From contig NZ_LT670817.1 of the NCBI RefSeq assembly GCF_900129425.1, positions 3,410,001-3,474,000 of the forward strand: a stretch of 64,000 nt of DNA, written 5' to 3'. The stretch is from Bradyrhizobium erythrophlei. GTDB lineage: Bacteria; Pseudomonadota; Alphaproteobacteria; Rhizobiales; Xanthobacteraceae. The position numbers and the translations under genes were made by a program. The first letter of the stretch is position 1. Every line of letters begins with the position of its first letter. Below the pieces are notes generated by a model. The model was given only the letters and a program-made list of their open reading frames with translations. It did not search any database and was not told the origin of the DNA. This document shows positions 41,985-50,722 of the stretch, one piece after another.

Positions 41985-42746
41985 CTACGGTTGCAGCGGC
42001 AAAAGCGCGTTCTGCAGCGTCGCGCTTGAAATCCCCATCAGTCCCGTGAACGGGTTATCCAGTTCCAAAATCAGAAAAATCGCGCCGGAAAACGAGAGCG
42101 CGCATACCAACAGAGAAGCCATCACGACCAGATTGGCTCGCGCAAATAAAGTGAAGCTCACGAAAATCGCGCTAAGCCAAAAAACCAGAATGATCAAAAA
42201 TGGAACCGGAATTGACCCGCCGGTCTGCGTGAACAACTGCAACCGGATCTGCGCGCCTTCCGTGAGAGCCTGAATGGCGCGAGATTGCAGCGAACGTTGC
42301 GCATCACTGTTAGGCGACAGCCGCTCCAGTTCATTTTCGAATGCCGACGATTCGGCCGTCGACTCGAAACGAGCGGGTTTGCCGGCCGGAATCCCTTCCT
42401 CATGCCAGATCCGATGGGCCAGCGGCTGAATGCTCTGCCGCAGAAGATTTCTGAGAGGAGTTCCCTCCGGACCATATTGCGCAAGCAAATCGTCCAGAAG
42501 GATTATGGTCGAGGTCAGTTGTCTGACCTGGTTGGTTTTCTGATCGAATGAACTTTTCGCGGATGCGATCAGCAGACCCAGCACCAGCGCGGTTAATGTG
42601 CCAATCAGGCCCGTTGCCATTTTTACAACGTCCCTGGAGTCCGGATGCAGGTGATGCTCCGACAACAAAGGTCGAACAATCACCCCAACCAGGGCGCCGC
42701 CAAATATCAACGCGAACACAAGCAGCGAGATCAGCAGATAGTTCAT
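41985..42746 (-). CDS. DUF4239 (bestrophin-like) membrane protein
   Basis: A 253-residue membrane protein with two N-terminal helices (LLISLLVFALIFGGALVGVI, then MATGLIGTLTALVLGLLIAS), a central soluble helical region and two C-terminal helices (FLIILVFWLSAIFVSFTLFA, LLVCALSFSGAIFLILEL). AKSSFDQKTNQVRQLTSTII after the second helix and LELDNPFTGLMGIS at the end are typical of DUF4239. Role unknown; an ion-channel-like function is only suggested by distant similarity. Confidence 0.85.
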   Translation of the reverse strand: MNYLLISLLVFALIFGGALVGVIVRPLLSEHHLHPDSRDVVKMATGLIGTLTALVLGLLIASAKSSFDQKTNQVRQLTSTIILLDDLLAQYGPEGTPLRNLLRQSIQPLAHRIWHEEGIPAGKPARFESTAESSAFENELERLSPNSDAQRSLQSRAIQALTEGAQIRLQLFTQTGGSIPVPFLIILVFWLSAIFVSFTLFARANLVVMASLLVCALSFSGAIFLILELDNPFTGLMGISSATLQNALLPLQP

Positions 42747-42829
42747 AGCTGAGATCTCTCTGCCATCTTGGTGGCGATCAGAGCCAACGGCGTGAGCATC
42801 GATACCTCAGCGTGGGCGCTCTGGTACAT

Positions 42830-44266
42830 TTACTGGGCCGTCAGGCTCGGCGGCCCCTGGACTTTCGTCACCGGCGGCGGGGACCATCTGCCGGTGAGCG
42901 CTTCCGACTTCGGGCCATAGAGACGCATGGTCAGGTTGAAGGCTCCCTTCGGCGCGGGCAGCCAGTTGGCTTCCTTTTCTTTTCCCGGACTCTCGTTTTG
43001 GAAATAGAGGTCGAGAGAGCCGTCGGCGTTGGTCTTGAACGGCATCCAGCTGCTGACTGCGAACCGGTTGAGCACGTTTGCCACCTGGAAACCTTCGGCA
43101 TCGTAAAGCGTGATCGACCAGAAGGCATTCACCGGCGGCGTGGCACCCCTCTCGAAGTGCAGCGTGTATTTGTTCGCGCCGTCGAGCGGTTTGCCGGTGT
43201 CGTCGAAGAGGTTCAGTGGATAGATGGCATCCTCCGGCAGATTGGCGCCGAGTCCGAACTGCGTGACCATGGCGCGCTTCAGATAGTAATTGCCGTAGAC
43301 GCCCATGGTATCGGTGTTCATCGACCATCCGTTCACGACTCGGGCGAGCGTGGGCATTTTCCACTTCATGAGCTGCTGCGCGGCCTCGGGGACGCTTTCC
43401 AGCGCCTTCTTCACGGCGGGGTCGAGTTTGTCGAAGTCGAAGCTTTTGCCGGGTTCGATGCCGATGAGCTTCATCTGCGCGATGATCGGCTGATCCGTGA
43501 TGTGGGGAGGGTGCAGCTTGAGCAGTTCGGCGGCGTAGGCGAAGTATTTAGCCGCCGGCATGGTGTCGACCTGAATCTTCGGCGGCGTCTTCATGTCCAC
43601 GCCTGGATCGATCGTCACCGTCACCGGCTCCGGTGCCTTGCCCCAGCCCGAGAGCGGCGTGACCTTGTAGCCGGCCTGAATCTTGTGCACGGCGTCGTAA
43701 TCGGCCGGGCCGTCAGTCTTGGTGCGGCCGATGATCCAAACATAGGGGGTCGGCGCGTTGATGCGCGTAAATCCCTCCGGAACGGCTCCGCTCCATCCGG
43801 GCGGGGTGAGAAGGAAAGTGCCCGCCTGGGTGCCGGTCGTCCGCCAGCCCGGCGACGCGAAGACATCCGTCCACATGTCGAGCATCGGCAGCAGGTAATA
43901 CCGCCCATCCGTATCCGGCACGGAGACGATTTGTGGCTCCCTGGTGAGATCCAGCCATGCGATGGAGTAGAGCGTGTCGAAGTTGATCCGCACGACCACC
44001 TTCAAATCAGCGGGGGGAAACGCCGGGACGTTCACGAACATGTTCATAGGGCCTTTGCCGAGTTCCTTCCCGGCCTCGATGTTCGTTGACTGCTTCCGGG
44101 TGATGTCCATGGAGATGAGCGGGTAGAAATATAGGTAGGCATCGACGCCGATGGCGTGCGCGGCCTCCTCGGTGATCAACGGCGAAGCGCTCTGCGCCAT
44201 CGCCGATACTGTAAGTGCGGGGCCGGCAAGAAGTCCCAAAATGAGTGCAATCGTTCTTCTGTTCAT
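42830..44266 (-). CDS. DUF1254/DUF1214 domain exported protein
   Basis: A 478-residue exported protein. Signal peptide MNRRTIALILGLLAGPALTV with cleavage near SAMAQ. DUF1254 occupies roughly 40-190 (YLYFYPLISMDITRKQSTNI, RINFDTLYSIAWLDLTREPQ, YYLLPMLDMWTDVFASPG), and DUF1214 roughly 360-470 (VNAFWSITLYDAEGFQVANV, GSLDLYFQNESPGKEKEANW). The family is common and periplasmic, function unknown. GGAGGG sits 5-6 nt before the ATG at 44266. A small secreted gene lies 70 bp upstream on the same strand. Confidence 0.9.
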   Translation of the reverse strand: MNRRTIALILGLLAGPALTVSAMAQSASPLITEEAAHAIGVDAYLYFYPLISMDITRKQSTNIEAGKELGKGPMNMFVNVPAFPPADLKVVVRINFDTLYSIAWLDLTREPQIVSVPDTDGRYYLLPMLDMWTDVFASPGWRTTGTQAGTFLLTPPGWSGAVPEGFTRINAPTPYVWIIGRTKTDGPADYDAVHKIQAGYKVTPLSGWGKAPEPVTVTIDPGVDMKTPPKIQVDTMPAAKYFAYAAELLKLHPPHITDQPIIAQMKLIGIEPGKSFDFDKLDPAVKKALESVPEAAQQLMKWKMPTLARVVNGWSMNTDTMGVYGNYYLKRAMVTQFGLGANLPEDAIYPLNLFDDTGKPLDGANKYTLHFERGATPPVNAFWSITLYDAEGFQVANVLNRFAVSSWMPFKTNADGSLDLYFQNESPGKEKEANWLPAPKGAFNLTMRLYGPKSEALTGRWSPPPVTKVQGPPSLTAQ

Positions 44267-44336
44267 ATTGCCCTCCTGCCACAAACGTTCTGCCGCGTCG
44301 TCGCCGACGCGGCATGTTCGGTGCATCGCAGAATCG

Positions 44337-44534
44337 TCAGTACACCCTGCGGCGAACAACGACGGCACGCCGTGGCGCGACAACAACCGCGCGTCTGGCG
44401 ACCACAGCGCCGCCTGCGCCAACGCAGCCTGCGCGATAGACGCCGCGAGCGCACACAACGGCGCTTGCTCCCACCGTGCTCAATGCGACGAAGCTGCCTG
44501 CCAGAAGTAGAGTGACAATCAGATGTGCTTTCAT
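44337..44534 (-). CDS. Small secreted Ala/Val/Arg-rich protein
   Basis: A 65-residue product. Signal peptide MKAHLIVTLLLAGSFVALST with cleavage near GASA-V, then VVCARGVYRAGCVGAGGAVV and a basic VVVAPRRAVVVRRRVY tail. The CARGVYRAGCVG block is a pattern I recognise from rhizobial small exported proteins; its two Cys probably form a disulfide. AAGGAG lies 7 nt upstream of the ATG. Function unknown. Confidence 0.7.
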   Translation of the reverse strand: MKAHLIVTLLLAGSFVALSTVGASAVVCARGVYRAGCVGAGGAVVARRAVVVAPRRAVVVRRRVY

Positions 44535-44611
44535 GACGGTTCTCCTTGGGTTGAAGTCCTGCTTCGGTCAATCGCAATTCCGAGTCGTTTGGCAACCACG
44601 TGCTGCGTCGC

Positions 44612-45934
44612 TTAGGCCGCGGAGACAATTGCCGGTTTCTTCGCCAACATCGCTCGTCGATCGTGAATCAGGCTCTCCAGCCGGTGGGCTGCCACGTTCA
44701 ACGTGGCGTCATCCACCGCGCTTTCGTCCCCGCTTGCGGATTTCATGCGTTGCGTTTTGAGAATGTCGTCGATTTCCTCTTCGATATCCGAAAGCTCAGC
44801 CTCGGTGCCGGCCTTCCGGATCCGGCGTCCCAAGGCATAAAGAGAATCAAGCGGGCCTTGTCCGGTGGCGGGCCCGCCCAGGCCAAGAAATTTCCAGGCG
44901 GCGGCAAGTACGGTCGCCGCGCCACCCAGCGCCATTGGCGTCAGGTAAATCCAGTTGCCGTATTCATCCATGAAGCTCTGCTGGGTGCCGTTGTAGAAGG
45001 CGGCAGCTCCGGGGTGCAGCGGAAGGTAGGCATCCGCGTCGGTGCTGGGTGCGGTTATCTGGGCAAAAAGCGGCTGCTCGGCCAAAAGCTCCCTGCGCAC
45101 GCGCATGATCGTCTGCGTGAGGCTGGTTATCAAATCAGTGCCGAGCTTCCCGTTCGCAACCAGATATAACGTAGCCCTCAAGGTCGTCAGGTCATCTTCC
45201 GGAATCGGCGGCGATCCTCGCAGCGTGCCCTTGGGCACGTCGAAGCTTTCATAAGCGCGTTCGGCTTGTGCGATCGCCCCGGCAGATTCGATCGGGATCA
45301 GTACCGGCAAGGCTTTGGAGCCCTGCGCAAATACGTCCCGTACCAGCGACAGATATTTTTCAGTCAGAGGGATCACAACAAGCAGCGCATTCACCTCCTT
45401 GGATTGAACAGCGCGCCGCGCATCCGGCAAAGCGATATCCTTGAACACCTTGGCGCGATCGAGCCCATATTCCTTGCTCAGGACGTCGACAATCCTGGTA
45501 TTGGCGTCCCCGCCAAGCACACCCACGCGACGGCCTTTCAGTTTGTCGATACTGTCGATGCTCGAACCCGGCGGCGCGACGAGGAGCACGGCCATATGGC
45601 TGACAACGACGACGGCTCGCGCTTGCGACAGGTCACCGACATCGCCGCGAACCACCGCGAGATCCACTTTGCCTGCCGAAAACGCATTGGCCGCTTCAAG
45701 CACCGTGCCGCTGTCGATAACCTTGAGCCGCACCGGCGCGTTCGTCGCTACGAGCTGGCTCGCGATTGCCGACATGGCCTTGGCAGCTTCGCCGTCGATC
45801 GACCCCACCGCCACGCTCAGCGTTGCCGGGCGCGTATAGTACCGATAGGCAAGAAGGCCTGCGCCGAACACAAGGCCAACGACTCCGAGAAGCAGCACGA
45901 AACGAAGCCAGAGCGGCAAATTTGGCGATACCAT
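44612..45934 (-). CDS. TAXI-family TRAP transporter solute-binding protein, membrane-anchored
   Basis: A 440-residue protein. One N-terminal transmembrane helix (FVLLLGVVGLVFGAGLLAYR), a periplasmic TAXI-type binding domain (DLAVVRGDVGDLSQARAVVV, KGRRVGVLGGDANTRIVDVL, LPVLIPIESAGAIAQAERAY), a second helix near 335 (WIYLTPMALGGAATVLAAAW) and a cytoplasmic tail with a coiled-coil-like stretch (AELSDIEEEIDDILKTQRMK). TAXI proteins normally feed TRAP permeases, but none is adjacent. The histidine kinase gene ends 57 bp upstream on the same strand. The double-spanning form suggests a ligand sensor rather than a transporter partner. Confidence 0.85.
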   Translation of the reverse strand: MVSPNLPLWLRFVLLLGVVGLVFGAGLLAYRYYTRPATLSVAVGSIDGEAAKAMSAIASQLVATNAPVRLKVIDSGTVLEAANAFSAGKVDLAVVRGDVGDLSQARAVVVVSHMAVLLVAPPGSSIDSIDKLKGRRVGVLGGDANTRIVDVLSKEYGLDRAKVFKDIALPDARRAVQSKEVNALLVVIPLTEKYLSLVRDVFAQGSKALPVLIPIESAGAIAQAERAYESFDVPKGTLRGSPPIPEDDLTTLRATLYLVANGKLGTDLITSLTQTIMRVRRELLAEQPLFAQITAPSTDADAYLPLHPGAAAFYNGTQQSFMDEYGNWIYLTPMALGGAATVLAAAWKFLGLGGPATGQGPLDSLYALGRRIRKAGTEAELSDIEEEIDDILKTQRMKSASGDESAVDDATLNVAAHRLESLIHDRRAMLAKKPAIVSAA

Positions 45935-45991
45935 GCCCGTTACTCCTGACGCGGCGATTGATTGCCGCTACTGAATGCGCCTGATCAAGCG

Positions 45992-47278
45992 CTACGTGGC
46001 GGCAAGGCCTGCCGGTACCACACGCGGCAGGATGATCTGGATTTTCGTCCCCTCGCCGGGTTTGCTATCGAGGTTGAGCCGCCCACCCAGACAATTCGTG
46101 ACGATGCTGTAGACGACATGCAGGCCGAGGCCTGTGCTGCCTTGATCGCGGCGCGTCGTGAAAAACGGATCGAACGCTTTGCGCAGGACACCACGACTCA
46201 TGCCGCAGCCATCGTCGGAAAAAAGAATTTCGACATGGTCACTTCCGGACGCCAGCACCTTGATGCTGACGGTACCTTCCTTGTCGTCGGGAAACGCGTG
46301 CGCGACCGCATTGAGGAAGAGGTTGGTCAGCACCTGCCCGTACGGTCCCGGATAGCTGTTCATCGTCAGATCGGGTTGGCACTCGACGTTGAGGGTGAGA
46401 TTTTGCTTTCCCAGGCCCGGCCGCAAACTCGTGGCGACCTGCTCGGTCAGCTCGCCGAGATCGAAGATGCGTGGATTCGAGACGTTTCGGTCGGCCGCCA
46501 CTTGCTTGAACGACTGGATCAGCTCGGCCGCGCGCGTGAGATTGGCGACCAGTTGCGCTGACGCCTGACGGCTGCTCTCAATGAAATCGTTCAGACTTGA
46601 TCGCCCAAGATTGCCTTGCGCGACTTTCGCCGCGAACGTGGCCGTCTTGCGTTCCAGCGCGGAGGCTACCGTCAGGCTGGTGCCCACGGGATTATTGACC
46701 TCGTGCGCAATACCCGCCACCAGCCGCCCGAGGGCTGCGAGTTTTTCCGCTTCGATCAGGGAGTTTTGGGTCTCCCGCAGATTTTGCAACGCTGCTTCGG
46801 CCGCATCCCTGGCGTGGCGGGTCTCCTGTTCGCTGGCCTGCAGCGCCGCTTCCGCGCGCTTGCGCTCGGTGATCTCCTCCGCAGCGACGTTGATGCCGAC
46901 GATTTCGCCGCTTGGGCTGCGCAGCGGATGCCAGTAGGTGATCCAAAACCGTTCGCCGATTTGGTCGGCGCGCTGGCCGGCGACCTCGATGCCCGTCACC
47001 GGCTCGCCGGTATCCATGATCGAGCGGACGATGTCTTCGACCGCCTCGGCCAGAGCCGGTACGCAGTCCCTGACCGAGCGCCCCAGATGATCCTCGACGG
47101 AGATGCCGCATATCTCGGTAAGGCGCTGGTTGATCTGCAGATAACGGCAGTCCGGAGAGAGGCAGGCGAGACCGATCGGCGCCGTGTCGTAGATCAGTTG
47201 CAGGGCAGGTTGCTGAGGAAACAGCACGACGGACGATGATTTCACCGCCGCGGCACCACGATCGAGATGCTTTGACAT
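45992..47278 (-). CDS. PAS-domain sensor histidine kinase
   Basis: A 428-residue soluble kinase. PAS domain about 30-150 (LQLIYDTAPIGLACLSPDCR, then GRSVRDCVPALAEAVEDIVR and the PAC end VGINVAAEEITERKRAEAAL), a coiled linker, HisKA with GRLVAGIAHEVNNPVGTSLT (phospho-His near 206), and HATPase with the N box NLFLNAVAHAFPDD, G1 DDGCGMS, F box DPFFTTRRDQGSTGLGLHVV. No membrane segment. The ATG at 47278 follows GGGAGG by 6 nt. There is no response regulator beside it; the gene downstream encodes a membrane-anchored TAXI binding protein, a possible sensory partner. Confidence 0.92.
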   Translation of the reverse strand: MSKHLDRGAAAVKSSSVVLFPQQPALQLIYDTAPIGLACLSPDCRYLQINQRLTEICGISVEDHLGRSVRDCVPALAEAVEDIVRSIMDTGEPVTGIEVAGQRADQIGERFWITYWHPLRSPSGEIVGINVAAEEITERKRAEAALQASEQETRHARDAAEAALQNLRETQNSLIEAEKLAALGRLVAGIAHEVNNPVGTSLTVASALERKTATFAAKVAQGNLGRSSLNDFIESSRQASAQLVANLTRAAELIQSFKQVAADRNVSNPRIFDLGELTEQVATSLRPGLGKQNLTLNVECQPDLTMNSYPGPYGQVLTNLFLNAVAHAFPDDKEGTVSIKVLASGSDHVEILFSDDGCGMSRGVLRKAFDPFFTTRRDQGSTGLGLHVVYSIVTNCLGGRLNLDSKPGEGTKIQIILPRVVPAGLAAT

Positions 47279-47419
47279 CGAATGCCTCCCTAGCGAACAA
47301 CGGACTGTCTGGAAGAGCGGATGCGGCCTCAATGCGTCGATTGGTTGCAGCCGCCGCTGCGCGGCTGGCTTTCTTCGTCATGTCCTTTCATGGCCGTGTC
47401 GTTCGGGCCATTTGGCGTT

Positions 47420-47560
47420 TCATTTTCCTTCGAACGCGAATATGCGCTTCCGGTCAACCGGTGCTTCCTCAGGGTAAGGCCTGTCCGATTCCAAGCGGAA
47501 TGTGCCGCCGGGAACGACGAGCATGTCGGTATGCTGCTGGGGTCGGGCCGATGATGAGTC
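47420..47560 (-). pseudogene. N-terminal remnant of a formylglycine-generating-enzyme-like gene
   Basis: On the minus strand HTDMLVVPGGTFRLESDRPY then PEEAPVDRKR matches the start of FGE/SUMF1-family proteins (usual form MVxxPGGTFxMGSDxxYPEEAPxHxV). The frame then degenerates (IFAFEGK) and stops at 47420, where more than 200 residues are expected. The frame upstream (to 47734) has no recognisable content. Truncated relic. Confidence 0.6.
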
Positions 47561-47777
47561 CGTGTCAACAAGGCTCATGAGAACCTCAATCGCGTGGGGA
47601 TTGCGCACTTCCGGCTTATCGAATTGTGCATCGGGCACGATGCGGGAGCAAGCACAATCATCACCGCCATCGCGCGAGGCGGATCGAGGCACGATTTCAA
47701 GGGCGACTTCTGCTGTCTTCAAAACCTGGGTCATTTAGCGCAAGCGCGATGTCCGCCTTACTTCGTTCGGCTGACAA

Positions 47778-47883
47778 CGCGTCGCGCAATCGACGGGCTT
47801 TCGCGATCCGGAGCGGATGCGCCGCGCCTTCATCCGCGCCTTCATCCGCTCTTTGGCGAGCCGCAGCGCAAGGCTGACCGTTG
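47778..47883 (+). pseudogene. C-terminal fragment of a GlxA-type AraC regulator
   Basis: Positions 47778-47843 match 41815-41880 of the GlxA gene over 66 bp with two mismatches, both synonymous (Gln CAG/CAA, Thr ACC/ACG). The encoded text is RVAQSTGFRDPERMRRAFIR. After a short tandem duplication (CTTCATCCGCGC) the frame shifts and continues FGEPQRKADRC in another frame. Only the last HTH helices remain. Confidence 0.65.
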
Positions 47884-48252
47884 CTAGCGCTGCAGTTCCT
47901 GTCCAAACACGATCCGATGACCATCCGGGGTCGTTACGACGATCTCCCGCATCCCATATGTCCTGTCGGTTGGCGTCGTACATGCAGCTCCGCGCGCCAT
48001 CAACTCGGCGTACAGCGCATCGACGTTGTCGACACTCAGATAGCCGAACCAGTTATGAGATCCGAGTTCGGAGGCTGGCATGTCGCGAGGACAGTGCCCC
48101 AACATGATGCGCACTCCAGTACGCTCGACCAACCGCCAGTCCGACGCTTCCTCCCAAAGAACGCGAACTCCCAGGACATCGCGGAAGTAGTCAGCACTAC
48201 GCCTGGCGTCCGGAACCGCGAGCACAAAGGCCCATGGGGCAATGGTTGGCAT
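47884..48252 (-). CDS. VOC (glyoxalase/bleomycin-resistance) family protein
   Basis: A 122-residue single VOC domain: FVLAVPDARRSADYFRDVLG at the N-terminus, SHNWFGYLSVDNVDALYAEL near 65, and EIVVTTPDGHRIVFGQEL at the end, where the Glu and His positions correspond to metal ligands in the superfamily. ATG at 48252 with GAGG upstream; longer frames run into non-coding sequence. Possible roles include fosfomycin- or bleomycin-type resistance or catabolic dioxygenase; the sequence does not decide. Confidence 0.85.
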   Translation of the reverse strand: MPTIAPWAFVLAVPDARRSADYFRDVLGVRVLWEEASDWRLVERTGVRIMLGHCPRDMPASELGSHNWFGYLSVDNVDALYAELMARGAACTTPTDRTYGMREIVVTTPDGHRIVFGQELQR

Positions 48253-48471
48253 GTGAGTTCCTCGTTGTACGTGGGGAGTCAGCCGAACGGCTTTCACCAT
48301 TACCCCCGGAACGCGGGTGGGACAGGAAAGTTTCGGAAGCGGCTTGGCTTTTGAGACCTGGCTTTTTAGGATTCGGCCCTTTAGGACTTGGCCTTTGAAA
48401 TACGTCCATCGTGATCGACGATAGACAGCGCCCACCGCTTCCTATTCTCGTTCTTCCCGTCGCCAGGACAG

Positions 48472-49719
48472 CTAAGACCCGGCTTTCATCTCCAATAGTC
48501 CCAGCCGGCGTCCAAGCCATTGTGTTGTCGGCGCCTGGATCAGGATCGTCATCAGGATGGCGATGAAGGTGACCGAGGCGATCATCTGCGCGCCGGGCGC
48601 CTTGATGCCGAGCAACAACCCGGCCAGCGCCGCTGGAATCACGCCGGTCTCGCGGGTCCAGCACATGAACAGCATTTCGGCAAAGCTCCAGCGCGCGCGG
48701 CGATCCGGGAGCGCGCACAGGAAAACCGTCGCTGGCCGCGCCACCAGCATCAGCACGGCGACGACGGCGATGCCGCCGAGCCAGTATTGGCCCATCAACG
48801 CGAAATCGACCTGCGCGCCGAGCAGGATGAAAATGAACAGACGCATGATGAATGCGGTGGTCAATACGAACTCGTCGAGCTTTTGCGCGCCGCCGGCCTC
48901 CATCTGAAAGCCGAACTCTTCCTTGTTGCCGAGCACGATGCCGAACACGAACACCGCCATGAAGCCGCTGGCCTGCAGGCCGCTGGCCGCGAAATAGGCG
49001 CCGATCACGGCGACCAGCGTGACCACGGGCGCATATTCCGCGAGGAAGGCCCATCGCTCATGCGCGATCAGGAAGGCGGCTGCGTATCCCAGCGCGACGC
49101 CGGCGACGATGCCGATGACGGATTGCCTGAGCAGGTCGAACGCCGCGTTCGTCAGCGAGAATTCGCCGGTCCCCGTCGCCACCGCCAGCACGCCGAAGGT
49201 GACGATCGCAGCCATGGCGTCGTTGAAAGCGGACTCGCTCATGACGGTTTGCGCCACCCGGTCGCGAATATGAATCTGGCGGAAGATCGGCACCAGCGTC
49301 GCCGGATCGGTCGAGGCCAGCGTCGCGCCCAGCAGCAGCGCCACGAGGGTTGGGATACCGAGGATGTAGTGGGCGGCGAGGCCGGTAATCCCCGCGGTAA
49401 TCAGCACGCCGACGGTGGCGATGACGACGATGGTGATCCAGACCTGCTTCAGGACATGAAAGCGCAGCGAAGCGCCGCCATCGAACAGAATATAGCTGGC
49501 GCCGAACAAAAGGATGATCTGGTTCAGCGCCGAACCCGCCTGGATGTCGATCAGTCGCAGCGCCTGCGGGCCGATCGCGATCCCGACCACGAGAAATACC
49601 GCGACGTCGGGAATCCTGATCTTCTGCGCCAGCAGCGCGGCGACGGTGCCGACAGCGAGAATGAGCCCGCACGACAGCAGCGTGTGCCTGGCGATTTCGA
49701 GGGAGGCAGAGGCTTCCAA
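48472..49719 (-). CDS. CPA1-type cation/proton antiporter
   Basis: A 415-residue protein with about twelve transmembrane helices. Family motifs: IAIGPQAL in the second helix, TLASTDPATLVPIFRQIHIR near 137, and SESAFNDAMAAIVTFGVLAV near 161, the conserved ion-binding region (N-D) of Na+/H+ or K+/H+ exchangers. The protein stops soon after the last helix, with no RCK/TrkA domain. The start is a TTG at 49719 giving MEASASLEIARHTLL. Monocistronic. Confidence 0.9.
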   Translation of the reverse strand: MEASASLEIARHTLLSCGLILAVGTVAALLAQKIRIPDVAVFLVVGIAIGPQALRLIDIQAGSALNQIILLFGASYILFDGGASLRFHVLKQVWITIVVIATVGVLITAGITGLAAHYILGIPTLVALLLGATLASTDPATLVPIFRQIHIRDRVAQTVMSESAFNDAMAAIVTFGVLAVATGTGEFSLTNAAFDLLRQSVIGIVAGVALGYAAAFLIAHERWAFLAEYAPVVTLVAVIGAYFAASGLQASGFMAVFVFGIVLGNKEEFGFQMEAGGAQKLDEFVLTTAFIMRLFIFILLGAQVDFALMGQYWLGGIAVVAVLMLVARPATVFLCALPDRRARWSFAEMLFMCWTRETGVIPAALAGLLLGIKAPGAQMIASVTFIAILMTILIQAPTTQWLGRRLGLLEMKAGS

Positions 49720-49777
49720 TGGGTTTCTCTCTGGTGGTTATTCCGTGGCCTGCCGGGTCGAGACGCGCGCAAGCGCG

Positions 49778-49830
49778 CTCCTCACCCCCGAAGACCTCAT
49801 CCCGAGGAGCGGCGTCTTCGCCGCGTCAGA
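49778..49830. repeat. Fragment related to the CCTCATCCTGAGGAGC repeat
   Basis: Contains CCTCATCCCGAGGAGCGGC then GTCTTCGCCGCGTC, resembling the left arm of the 146-bp elements at 27646, 30199 and 31447; the right half is missing. Confidence 0.55.
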
Positions 49831-49897
49831 ACGGCGCGTTTGATCTAAACGGATTTGCCCGCGCCTTTCAAAACATCTCGAAACTGACAATGCCGCT

Positions 49898-50575
49898 TCA
49901 CTGAGGCGCGTCCGGCGCAGGTTTTTCGATCACCTCTGCCAGGCATCGATTGATGTAGGCAGGCCAATCTCTCGGCAGGACCTTCGCAACATCGGCCTTT
50001 TGACGGCATTCGCGCTGCTCGGTTTGCCTGGCGCGGCGTTTTTCGGAGACCAGCGGGGATTGCCTGAGCCTCCGCACTTTAATCGGTGAACCATCGGAAT
50101 CGAACTGCAGTTCGTATTTTTTGCCGTTCTTATCCGTCGCACTGCAGGAAATACTGGAAATTTGTTTCGTCGAGACGTTTCCAAACTGCCGGCATAGTCC
50201 GGTCGCCAATTCGGCTGATGGTACCGGCAGGCCATCGACCTTCGGCCTGTTCTTGGAGTTCAGCAGCATCTGGTCAATCTGCAGTTCGTACAGATCATCC
50301 TGTTCCCTCCGGCTGTTTTCACCCGAGAACGAGATGACGTGGCTATCGTCAGAGGGGTCGTCGAGCGCAATCGTAAAATTGGCCCGGCCTTGCTCGCTGT
50401 GAAAAAATGCAACGGCCCGGCACGCGAAATCGCGTCCCGCGATTCTAAGCGTGCTGCACTTGCCCGACATCAACACGAATATATCGGTGTCCGGTTCCTG
50501 TCGTTTGATCTCGGCAACGGACGGAGTTGCCAACAAAATAATGGCAACGGTGAAAACCTGTCGGCAGAGTCGCAT
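49898..50575 (-). CDS. Secreted hypothetical protein
   Basis: A 225-residue exported protein. Signal peptide MRLCRQVFTVAIILLATPSV with cleavage near AEA/E. The mature part has Cys in GKCSTLRIAGRDFACRAVAF, LCRQFGNV and ISCSATDKNGKKYELQFD, plus a C-terminal helical region with RQTEQRECRQKADVAKVLPR. No family recognised. An in-frame start at 50599 is an alternative. Function unknown. Confidence 0.65.
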   Translation of the reverse strand: MRLCRQVFTVAIILLATPSVAEIKRQEPDTDIFVLMSGKCSTLRIAGRDFACRAVAFFHSEQGRANFTIALDDPSDDSHVISFSGENSRREQDDLYELQIDQMLLNSKNRPKVDGLPVPSAELATGLCRQFGNVSTKQISSISCSATDKNGKKYELQFDSDGSPIKVRRLRQSPLVSEKRRARQTEQRECRQKADVAKVLPRDWPAYINRCLAEVIEKPAPDAPQ

Positions 50576-50722
50576 CGTAATGCTCGGTGAATTAGACATA
50601 AGATCGAACAGCCCGTGTCATATCAATCGGGTCGCAAGTTACATGAAATTTGCAGGTGTGCTAGGCGGAACCCGCGGAAATTGCGTTCGCGTCCGTCAGC
50701 GCGCAATCGATGCTGTCACGTT

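Noticed and set aside
48520..49848. 442-codon plus-strand frame opposite the cation/proton antiporter
   Set aside because: His/Arg/Gln/Asp-rich antisense frame of a confident membrane-protein gene.
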